In this document: positions 1-5,372 of the stretch, piece by piece
Numbering within the stretch: position 1 is the stretch's first letter
Layout: every line of letters starts with the position of its first letter
Assembly: GCA_029012165.1 (NCBI GenBank)
Contig: JAQXLO010000258.1
Location: forward strand, 1 to 10,885
Length of the DNA stretch: 10,885 nucleotides
Source: Oscillospiraceae bacterium
GTDB lineage: Bacteria; Bacillota; Clostridia; Oscillospirales; Acutalibacteraceae
Direction: 5' to 3'
Made by a program: the position numbers and the translations under genes
Notes under the pieces: model-generated
Databases searched by the model: none
Seen by the model: only the letters and a program-made list of their open reading frames with translations
What the model was told of the DNA's origin: nothing

Positions 1-80
1 CGGTGGACTGTTTTGGCGTGGGGAACACTCGCCGGGGGTTCCCCGGTGCGAAGCACAAATCCCACAATTTTTCGTGAAGA
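1..80 (-). repeat. Hairpin-rich intergenic repeat, copy 1 (inverted relative to copy 2)
   Basis: This 80-bp stretch is almost identical to the reverse complement of 930-1010. I see two substitutions, one near position 28 and one near position 72. Within it, 20-26 (GGGGAAC) pairs with 38-44 (GTTCCCC). It is cut by the left window edge, and the other arm of a second hairpin seen in copy 2 would lie outside. The similarity stops sharply after position 80. It is noncoding and looks like a dispersed palindromic intergenic repeat family. The family has not been confirmed by a search. Confidence 0.8.
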
Positions 81-311
81 ACGAAAAGTTTAAAAATCCG
101 TGCAAAATTTTGCGTGCTTTTTTCAAAACGGAAGGTACAAAAAACGGAACAAAGTTATGCACCGTTTTGCTTTTGCATTGTGAAAAAATGTACGCAAAAA
201 AGTGCATGGTTTAGCGCAGGATTATGCGAATGGTGTACCAAAAAAGGAACAGGACAGACGCTCCCGTGACAGATCATTTTCGCACTGCTACGATGGGGAT
301 ACAAAATTTTT
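81..311. other. AT-rich intergenic stretch, no confident gene
   Basis: No convincing coding signal is visible on either strand. There is a 12-bp perfect palindrome at 102-113 (GCAAAATTTTGC) followed by a run of T at 118-123. There is also a weak 7-bp stem, 141-147 with 162-168. Either could act as a weak terminator, but neither is GC-rich and neither has a clear partner gene. Short ORFs here on both strands look like chance frames. Confidence 0.4.
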
Positions 312-404
312 ATGGGCGGCATGATCGCATACCATATCCTTGCGGTGAGCGCTGCTGTGGCGGTGTGGATGCTTGCGGACAAAAGGGAAAAAGCGGCGCA
401 GTAA
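312..404 (+). CDS. Possible 30-residue single-pass membrane protein
   Basis: A short ORF encodes 30 residues. It begins MGGMIAYHILAV, has a hydrophobic Ala/Val-rich segment at about residues 4-21 long enough to cross a membrane, and ends in a charged DKREKAAQ tail with a TAA stop at 402-404. A GGGGAT at 295-300 could serve as a ribosome-binding site, but its spacing to ATG 312 is long (about 11 nt). The frame is open upstream to a TGA at 267-269, so a non-ATG upstream start is possible. It converges tail to tail with the phosphatidyltransferase gene, 5 bp away. I do not recognise a family. It may be a chance ORF. Confidence 0.25.
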   Translation: MGGMIAYHILAVSAAVAVWMLADKREKAAQ

Positions 405-409
405 AGGGG

Positions 410-919
410 CTATTCCACGGACTTTTTTATCAGGACACAGTACCCCTCCTGCACGGCGGCAACGGTTGCCGCAAAGCACAGCACCGCCAGACTTTTTTTC
501 GGGTCGATGGCGGACAGGGTAAGGGGAAAAACGAACAACAATGAGCCGGTGATTTTGTTCAGAACCGTATGCACGGCGGCGAATTTTTTTTGCCGCAGAA
601 ATGCGAAGCCGGCAGTGAAAATTTTGATTGCGGCAATACAGCCGATCCAGACCCACAGCCATGCAGGAATGTGCAGAAAAGCAATCAGCTTTGCAAGGCA
701 CGATACAAAAAACAGAAAGTCCGCGGCGGTGTCCAGCTTTGCGCCGAAAGCGCCGGCGGTGCCGAGCTTTCTGGCCACCGTGCCGTCGATCATGTCCGTA
801 AATCCTGCCGTCAGATACAAAATATAAAATGCAGGGGACAGCGGCGGGAAAAACAGCAGTGCCGCACTGCACAAAATGCGGCAGATTGTCAGGATGTTTG
901 CAACGTGTTTACGCATCAT
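410..919 (-). CDS. CDP-alcohol phosphatidyltransferase family protein
   Basis: This integral membrane enzyme is expected to displace CMP from a CDP-alcohol (CDP-diacylglycerol or similar) with an alcohol acceptor, making a phospholipid head group. With the ATG at 919 it has 169 residues. The full family signature is present: D42, D45-G46, A49-R50, G59, D63 and D67, in the spacing D-x2-DG-x2-AR-x8-G-x3-D-x3-D. These Asp residues bind the metal and the CDP moiety. Hydrophobic segments fall near residues 8-25, 28-40, 68-83, 87-106, 122-137 and 142-163. The frame extends to a GTG at 937, but that codon lies inside the repeat at 930-1010. Family proteins usually begin shortly before the NILTxxRI motif, so ATG 919 or 916 is preferred. 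The stop is TAG. Its length fits small stand-alone members better than a firm PgsA or PssA assignment, so the acceptor is unknown. Confidence 0.85.
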   Translation of the reverse strand: MMRKHVANILTICRILCSAALLFFPPLSPAFYILYLTAGFTDMIDGTVARKLGTAGAFGAKLDTAADFLFFVSCLAKLIAFLHIPAWLWVWIGCIAAIKIFTAGFAFLRQKKFAAVHTVLNKITGSLLFVFPLTLSAIDPKKSLAVLCFAATVAAVQEGYCVLIKKSVE

Positions 920-929
920 CGAAAAATCT

Positions 930-1021
930 TTCTTCACGGAAAATTGTGGGATTTGTGCTTCGCACCGGGGAACCCCCGGCGAGGGTTCCCCACGCCAAAA
1001 CAGTCCACCGGACTGTTTTGG
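930..1021 (+). repeat. Hairpin-rich intergenic repeat, copy 2
   Basis: Positions 930-1010 are the inverted partner of 1-80. Two hairpins are visible. The first pairs 967-975 (GGGGAACCC) with 983-991 (GGGTTCCCC). The second pairs 995-1006 (CCAAAACAGTCC) with 1010-1021 (GGACTGTTTTGG) through a 3-nt loop. The repeat probably runs on to about 1110 in the same genome-wide unit, but only the part shared with copy 1 can be shown here. It covers the upstream region and the GTG codon at 937 of the phosphatidyltransferase gene, so it may contribute its 5' untranslated region. Short ORFs across it are artefacts of the repeat. Confidence 0.8.
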
Positions 1022-1112
1022 CTCCCCTCCTGCGCCTTTGGAATCCGCAAGGCTTTAAAAAGCTCCCGCGAAACTTTTAATCTCACAAAAATCCGTGATG
1101 AATCAAAAATGG

Positions 1113-1139
1113 AAAAAGCGGCGCACGGTTTCGTGCGCC
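1113..1139 (-). terminator. Rho-independent terminator of hom-lysC
   Basis: On the minus strand an 8-bp perfect GC-rich stem, GGCGCACG with CGTGCGCC (1139-1132 with 1127-1120) and a 4-nt AAAC loop, is followed by GC and five T (1117-1113). It begins 19 bp past the lysC stop codon, the expected place for the end of the hom-lysC transcript. Confidence 0.85.
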
Positions 1140-1157
1140 ACCACAAAAAGTTTTGGA

Positions 1158-1634
1158 TCAGTCGTTTTCGGGGAAGAATGCGGCGTGGACAGCGCTGACG
1201 GCACGGTCGGCATCCTTGATGTCGATGAGGACGGAAATCTTGATTTCGCTGGTGGAGATCATCTGAATGTTGATATCCACGCCGTACAACGCCTCAAACA
1301 TGGTTGCGGCAGTGCCGGGGTGGGACTCCATGCCGGCGCCCACGACGGAGATCTTCGCCACGTTGGTATCGACGCTGACGGAAGAATTTTTCAGCAGGTC
1401 GTAGCTGTTGAGCAGTTCCACCGTTTCATCGGTGTTGTCCTTGCTGACGGTGAAGGTGATGTCCTTGGTGCCGTCTCTGCCGATGGACTGCAGGATGATA
1501 TCCACGACGATATTCTTTGCCGCCAGCTTACTGAACAGCTTATAGGCAATGCCGGGAACATCGGGCACGCCGATGACGGACACACGGCAGACATTGGTGT
1601 CCTTGGTAACGCCTCTGACAAACATTTTTTCCAT
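1158..1634 (-). CDS. lysC: Predicted aspartokinase beta subunit from internal in-frame start
   Basis: The codon for Met246 of lysC (ATG at 1634-1632) is preceded by a perfect AAGGAGGT with a 7-nt spacer. Translation from here would give a 158-residue protein consisting of the two ACT domains only, identical to the C-terminus of the full enzyme. B. subtilis aspartokinase II is known to be made this way: an alpha chain of about 408 residues and an overlapping in-phase beta chain of about 160, assembling as alpha2beta2. The matching position and the strong ribosome-binding site make the same arrangement likely here. Expression of the short form is inferred. Confidence 0.65.
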   Translation of the reverse strand: MEKMFVRGVTKDTNVCRVSVIGVPDVPGIAYKLFSKLAAKNIVVDIILQSIGRDGTKDITFTVSKDNTDETVELLNSYDLLKNSSVSVDTNVAKISVVGAGMESHPGTAATMFEALYGVDINIQMISTSEIKISVLIDIKDADRAVSAVHAAFFPEND

Positions 1635-2369
1635 ATTTGTAACCTCCTTGACGATCGTGCCGGGCGCACGGGTGAGACTGGAGAGCACTTCCAGCTCCAC
1701 GTTATATTTCTTCGCAATTTCGACGGAACGGTTGTTGAGCACCTGCGCACCGAGGGTGGCAAGCTCGAGCATTTCGTCATAAGTGATTTCCTTGAGCTTT
1801 TTCGCATTGGGAATCTTGCGTGGGTCAGCGGTATAGACGCCCTCCACATCGGTGAAGATCTGACAACGGTCGGCGTGCATGGATGCGGCGATGGCAACGG
1901 CACTGCTGTCGGAGCCACCGCGGCCGAGGGTGGTGATGTCGTCATACTTGCAAAGCCCCTGGAAGCCGGCGACAACGACGATTTTTTTATTGCCGATCTC
2001 GTTTTTCAGCCGCTCGGTGTGGATCTTCTTGATGCGGGCACTGCCGTAGGTGGAGTTGGTCGTAAAGCCGGCCTGCCAGCCCAGCAGAGAAACCACGGGA
2101 TAGCCCAGCTTTTCGATCGCCATGGCCAGCAGTGCGATGGAAATCTGTTCGCCGGAGCACAGCAGCATATCCATTTCACGGCGGGAAGGATTGGGGTTGA
2201 TCTCCTTCGCCTTTTCGATCAGGTCATCGGTAGTGTCGCCCTGTGCGGAAACGACGACGATGACGTTGTTGCCCTGTTTGTAGGTGTCGGTGACAATGCG
2301 TGCGACATTCATCACACGTTCGGCGTTGGCAACAGAGGAACCGCCGAATTTTTGTACAATAAGAGCCAT
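1158..2369 (-). CDS. lysC: Aspartate kinase (aspartokinase II type)
   Basis: This cytosolic enzyme phosphorylates L-aspartate with ATP to 4-phospho-L-aspartate, the first step to lysine, threonine and methionine. It has 403 residues, close to the roughly 400 usual for monofunctional Gram-positive aspartokinases. The amino-acid kinase domain shows KFGGSSV at 7-13, SGEQIS at 72-77 and GRGGSDSSA at 149-157. FTDVEGVYTADPR follows at 172-184. Two C-terminal ACT domains lie at about 262-330 (VIGVPDVPGIA at 265-275) and 338-403 (VVGAGMESHPG at 342-352), and these are expected to bind feedback amino acids. The ATG at 2369 has GGAGGT at 2381-2376, 6 nt upstream. It starts 19 bp after hom, so the two are cotranscribed. 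An internal Shine-Dalgarno site and ATG at codon 246 predict a second product. Which end product inhibits it cannot be read from the sequence. Confidence 0.97.
   Translation of the reverse strand: MALIVQKFGGSSVANAERVMNVARIVTDTYKQGNNVIVVVSAQGDTTDDLIEKAKEINPNPSRREMDMLLCSGEQISIALLAMAIEKLGYPVVSLLGWQAGFTTNSTYGSARIKKIHTERLKNEIGNKKIVVVAGFQGLCKYDDITTLGRGGSDSSAVAIAASMHADRCQIFTDVEGVYTADPRKIPNAKKLKEITYDEMLELATLGAQVLNNRSVEIAKKYNVELEVLSSLTRAPGTIVKEVTNMEKMFVRGVTKDTNVCRVSVIGVPDVPGIAYKLFSKLAAKNIVVDIILQSIGRDGTKDITFTVSKDNTDETVELLNSYDLLKNSSVSVDTNVAKISVVGAGMESHPGTAATMFEALYGVDINIQMISTSEIKISVLIDIKDADRAVSAVHAAFFPEND
1632..1649 (-). promoter_or_regulatory. Internal ribosome-binding site within lysC
   Basis: AAGGAGGT (1649-1642), then a 7-nt spacer and ATG (1634-1632), lie inside the lysC reading frame, in the linker between the kinase and ACT domains. 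It matches the anti-Shine-Dalgarno sequence better than the GGAGGT of the lysC start itself. Confidence 0.75.
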
Positions 2370-2388
2370 TTGGGTACCTCCAAAGTAA

Positions 2389-3627
2389 TCAGCACTCTGC
2401 GATGCGCAGTACGGACAGGGGCTTCACAGAATGCAGGGTGTCTAATTTGGTGCGCAGGGCACGCTCGGTGTCCACGGGCGTAACAAAGGCGATCTCCGTT
2501 TCGGGAGCGTCCTTGCGGGTCAGCACGGTGACGGCGCCGAAGGTATTGCGCACGGCGGCAAGCGCCTCCTGCGGGGCCTGCGCCTCGGCACGGATATACA
2601 GTGCGGTGTTCTGGTCGAGATAGTCCACAACGATGTTTTCCTCGCAGGACTTCCAGCCGTAGGCCTTTTTGGTGCCGTCCTGCTGGCAGCAGTCGATGAC
2701 GTCCGCCACAATGGCGCTGGCGGTGGGCAGTTTGCCTGCGCCTCTGCCGTAGAACACCACGTCACCCACGGCATTGCCGCGCACCAGCAGAGCGTTGAAA
2801 ACGTCGTGGACGTTGGCCAGCTGGCTGGAGCCGGGGACAAAGGCGGGGCTGACGATGGCGGAAAGGCGGTTCTCGTCCACCTTTTTGGCCTGCGCGATGA
2901 GTTTGATGACGCCGCCCCAATTTTTGGCGTATTCCACATCGGCAAGGTCGATCTTGCTGATGCCCTCGGTGTGTACGCTGTCGGGGTAGACGTGGGTGCC
3001 GTATACCAGCGACGCCAAAATGCAGATCTTGCGGCAGGCGTCGTGACCCTCCACATCGGCGGTGGGATCCTTTTCGGCGTAGCCGTTCTCCTGCGCCATG
3101 CGCAGCACGGTGTCGAAGTCCAGCCCCTCGTCGATCATCTTGGTCAGGATAAAGTTGGTCGTGCCGTTGAGGATGCCGTACATTTCGTCGATCTCGTTGG
3201 CCGCCAGACACTGGGACAGGGGGCGGATGATGGGAATGCCGCCGCCGACACTGGCTTCAAACAGAAAGCTGACGTTCTTTTCCTCGGCAATGCGCAGCAG
3301 CACATCGCCCTTGGCGGCGACCAGCTCCTTGTTGGAGGAGACAACGCTCTTGCCGGCCTGCAGGCAGGCGCTGACAAACTCGAACGCCGGGTGCAGACCG
3401 CCCATGGTCTCCACCACGATGCCGACGCTCTCGTCGTGCAGGATGGTGTCAAAATCTTTGATAATCAGTGATTCGTTTTCATCACCGGGAAAATCACGGA
3501 TGTCCAAAATATATTTTAATTCCAGTGTGGATTGCATACTCTTTTTGAGGATGCTCTCGTGATTCTTCTTCAGAACTTCGGCGACGCCGGAGCCGACAAC
3601 GCCGTATCCCATGATGGCTACGTTCAT
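2389..3627 (-). CDS. hom: Homoserine dehydrogenase
   Basis: This cytosolic enzyme reduces L-aspartate 4-semialdehyde to L-homoserine with NAD(P)H, the branch point towards threonine and methionine. The 412 residues match the single-function Gram-positive form. The nucleotide-binding motif GYGVVGSGVAEVL is at 7-19, SSNKELVA at 97-104, EASVGGGIPII at 124-134 and GILNGTTNFIL at 151-161. The catalytic segment (EKDPTADVEGHDACRK, 185-200) carries D191, D196 and K200. A C-terminal ACT-like domain occupies about 340-412 and is expected to respond to threonine. The ATG at 3627 follows a GGGGGAG ribosome-binding site. It is the first gene of the hom-lysC operon, and its TGA stop is 19 bp before lysC. 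No thrB, thrC or asd is adjacent. The roughly 30-nt leader leaves no room for a riboswitch, so control is probably by feedback inhibition or a repressor. Confidence 0.97.
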   Translation of the reverse strand: MNVAIMGYGVVGSGVAEVLKKNHESILKKSMQSTLELKYILDIRDFPGDENESLIIKDFDTILHDESVGIVVETMGGLHPAFEFVSACLQAGKSVVSSNKELVAAKGDVLLRIAEEKNVSFLFEASVGGGIPIIRPLSQCLAANEIDEMYGILNGTTNFILTKMIDEGLDFDTVLRMAQENGYAEKDPTADVEGHDACRKICILASLVYGTHVYPDSVHTEGISKIDLADVEYAKNWGGVIKLIAQAKKVDENRLSAIVSPAFVPGSSQLANVHDVFNALLVRGNAVGDVVFYGRGAGKLPTASAIVADVIDCCQQDGTKKAYGWKSCEENIVVDYLDQNTALYIRAEAQAPQEALAAVRNTFGAVTVLTRKDAPETEIAFVTPVDTERALRTKLDTLHSVKPLSVLRIAEC

Positions 3628-3662
3628 GAAGTCACTCCCCCAATCATAAAATATTACGCACC

Positions 3663-3671
3663 ATTATACCA
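3663..3671 (-). promoter_or_regulatory. Extended -10 promoter of hom-lysC
   Basis: On the minus strand TGG-TATAAT (3671-3663) is a consensus extended -10 element. The -35 region is weak (TTTTCT at 17 bp). Transcription would begin near 3656, giving a leader of about 30 nt before the hom start codon. Confidence 0.6.
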
Positions 3672-3740
3672 TATTGATTTTGTAAAGAAAAGGGGAAAAA
3701 TAAAAAAATTTTAAGATTTTATGAATATTAGAAAAATAAA

Positions 3741-3769
3741 TTGCATTTTACTATTTCTTGGTATAGAAT
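3741..3769 (+). promoter_or_regulatory. Candidate sigma-A promoter of the AI-2E family gene
   Basis: TTGCAT (3741-3746) and TAGAAT (3764-3769) are 17 bp apart in an AT-rich stretch. The predicted transcription start is near 3776, only a few bases before the ATG at 3782. The mRNA would therefore be nearly leaderless, or translation would start downstream. An overlapping TATAGA (3762-3767) is an alternative -10. Confidence 0.5.
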
Positions 3770-3781
3770 AGAGAACAGAAA

Positions 3782-5026
3782 ATGGACAAAGGATCGGTGA
3801 GTGCATTGGACACGGTGGAAAAAAGACGGCGAAACATCATCAACATAGTATATGTGGGCATGATCCTGGGGTTGATCTATCTTTTTTTCGAGTTTGCATT
3901 TAATTTACTTGCCCCGTTTATTATTGCTTTTTTTATTGCAGCGATCATCCAAAAGCCTGTAAATTTCATTTCGAGAAAAACACCGCTGAAAAAAGGACTG
4001 GTTTCCGTCGGCCTTGTATTGCTGATCGTCGGCGCACTGGTCACGCTCCTGATCCTGACCGGCGCCAGAGTGGCGGAGGAGATCCGAGGTCTGGTGGCAT
4101 GGGTCGGCGCAAAGCTGGACAGTCTGCCGCAGCTGCTGGAAACCATCCGTGTTAAGCTCATTCATCTGGTCGGCTACCTGCCCCAGAGTCTTGCGGAAAC
4201 AGCCCGGGACACCATCGACCAGTTCTTTAAAAATACGGTCGGCTCGGCGGATGCGGCTGTTGCCGAGACGGGAATCGCCACCTCCAAGATGTTCGGCGGG
4301 CTTTTGTCCAAGCTGGACGTTTCCATGCTGTCCAAGCCTGTCAACGGCGTTTGGAACACCGCCAAGCAGATTCCCTCCATCGCTGTCGGCGTGGTGATCT
4401 CCATCATCGCCACCTGCTTCATGACCGCCGGCTATGACGGCATCGTCAACTTCATCAAGCGCCAGATCGCCCCGGAACGCCGCAGAATGCTTTCCGCCGC
4501 CAAGGGGATCTTCTTCTCGTCCATTCTCAATATGCTCAAGTCCTATGTGCTGATCATCTGCATCACCTTTGCGGAAATGTTCGTCGGTCTGACCGTGTTC
4601 AAGCTGATCGGCATCTACCACAGCGAATACCTCGCCTCCGTATCCATCGCCGTTGCCATCATCGACATTTTCCCCGTCCTCGGCACAGGTACCGTTCTGG
4701 TGCCGTGGGCGATCATCTCTTTCATCACCGGCAACATCGGCATGGGTATCGGACTGCTGATTTTGTATGCAGTGATCTCCGTCATCCGCCAGATCATCGA
4801 GCCGAAGCTGGTCGCCGCCAACCTCGGTCTGCCGCCCATCGTCACCATCATGTGTATGTACATCGGTCTGCAGCTGTTCGGCGTGCTGGGTATGTTCGTC
4901 ATGCCGCTGATGATCACCATGGTCAAGCTGATGAATGACCGTGGACTGCTGCACGTTTGGAAGACTGCGGAAATCGCCGAGGCCGAACCGGTGGCAGAAA
5001 AGCCGGCGGAAGAGGAAAACAGCTAA
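3782..5026 (+). CDS. AI-2E family transporter, YtvI-like membrane protein
   Basis: This 414-residue polytopic membrane protein belongs to the AI-2E/PerM family, which includes autoinducer-2 exporters, ion antiporters and the sporulation protein YtvI. Hydrophobic segments lie at about 20-57 (two helices) and 70-92. A largely soluble stretch follows at about 95-195. Further membrane segments lie at about 200-220, 245-275 and 285-380. Conserved blocks are IDIFPVLGTGTVLVPWA near 298-314 and RQIIEPKLVAANLGLPP near 339-355. The GTGTVLVPWA block resembles the YtvI subgroup, which would suggest a sporulation role, but the substrate is unknown. The tail is acidic and Ala/Pro/Glu-rich. ATG 3782 has no good ribosome-binding site, while AAAGGA at 3787-3792 precedes in-frame GTG 3797 and TTG 3806, so the true start may be slightly downstream. 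The TAA stop abuts a mobile element and may have been created by its insertion. Confidence 0.88.
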   Translation: MDKGSVSALDTVEKRRRNIINIVYVGMILGLIYLFFEFAFNLLAPFIIAFFIAAIIQKPVNFISRKTPLKKGLVSVGLVLLIVGALVTLLILTGARVAEEIRGLVAWVGAKLDSLPQLLETIRVKLIHLVGYLPQSLAETARDTIDQFFKNTVGSADAAVAETGIATSKMFGGLLSKLDVSMLSKPVNGVWNTAKQIPSIAVGVVISIIATCFMTAGYDGIVNFIKRQIAPERRRMLSAAKGIFFSSILNMLKSYVLIICITFAEMFVGLTVFKLIGIYHSEYLASVSIAVAIIDIFPVLGTGTVLVPWAIISFITGNIGMGIGLLILYAVISVIRQIIEPKLVAANLGLPPIVTIMCMYIGLQLFGVLGMFVMPLMITMVKLMNDRGLLHVWKTAEIAEAEPVAEKPAEEENS

Positions 5027-5188
5027 GGCAGCACCGCACAAATTGCGGCGCACGCCTTGCTTGAATCTTATTCCGTCAGATTGCATAAAAATCCCTTGAC
5101 TTGCGTCAGCAAGTCGGCGAAATTTCTGTACAACCTGACGAAAAATCTTACTTCGCAATCCGCACACCCCAATTGTGCGGTGTTGCCC
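5026..5188. mobile_element. MITE-like 163-bp element with terminal inverted repeats, flanked by TA
   Basis: The left end AGGCAGCACCGCACAA (5026-5041) matches the inverted right end GGGCAACACCGCACAA (5188-5173) at 14 of 16 positions. TA flanks both sides (5024-5025 and 5189-5190), as expected for duplication by an IS630/Tc1-mariner type transposase. Internal pairings include 5098-5104 with 5109-5115 (GACTTGC-GTCA-GCAAGTC), and 5074-5079 with 5135-5140 extended by neighbouring bases. It encodes no protein. It is probably one copy of a dispersed family moved in trans. Confidence 0.7.
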
Positions 5189-5231
5189 TAAAACACGTCA
5201 AAACGGCACTGCCGCATTTCGCAAAAAAGAC

Positions 5232-5281
5232 AGCAGAAGCTTTTCCCGGACAAAATCCTTCGGAAAAGCTTCTGCTTTTTT
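5232..5281 (+). terminator. Bidirectional rho-independent terminator
   Basis: A 15-bp perfect stem (5232-5246 AGCAGAAGCTTTTCC with 5262-5276 GGAAAAGCTTCTGCT) and a 15-nt loop are followed by six T at 5276-5281 on the plus strand. On the minus strand the stem is followed by GTC and six T (5228-5223). It can therefore end both the AI-2E transcript and the converging CotH operon. Between it and the MITE (5191-5231), and from 5282 to 5372, I see nothing else. Confidence 0.85.
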
Positions 5282-5372
5282 GCTTGCTTATATTGAAAAA
5301 TCATTTGCCGGCTAAAGAATGCGCACCGGCACGGTTTACGCCGTGCCGATGCTTGTGTCGAGATTCGTTTTG

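Noticed and set aside
569..1198. Plus-strand ORFs across the repeat and terminator at 930-1140
   Set aside because: They translate the palindromic repeat and are antisense to the phosphatidyltransferase; they are repeat artefacts.
1095..2483. Long plus-strand ORF (462 codons) antisense to lysC
   Set aside because: It is a mirror of the lysC/hom codon pattern: Gly/Asp/His/Val-rich translation, no domain, and it runs through the lysC terminator and the hom-lysC junction.
3628..3781. Riboswitch or lysine/threonine leader upstream of hom
   Set aside because: The predicted leader is only about 30 nt and shows no attenuator hairpin.
3905..5167. Long minus-strand ORF (420 codons) antisense to the AI-2E family gene
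   Set aside because: The translation is His/Asp/Gln-rich without a fold and starts inside the MITE. It is a shadow of a GC-biased third-position gene.
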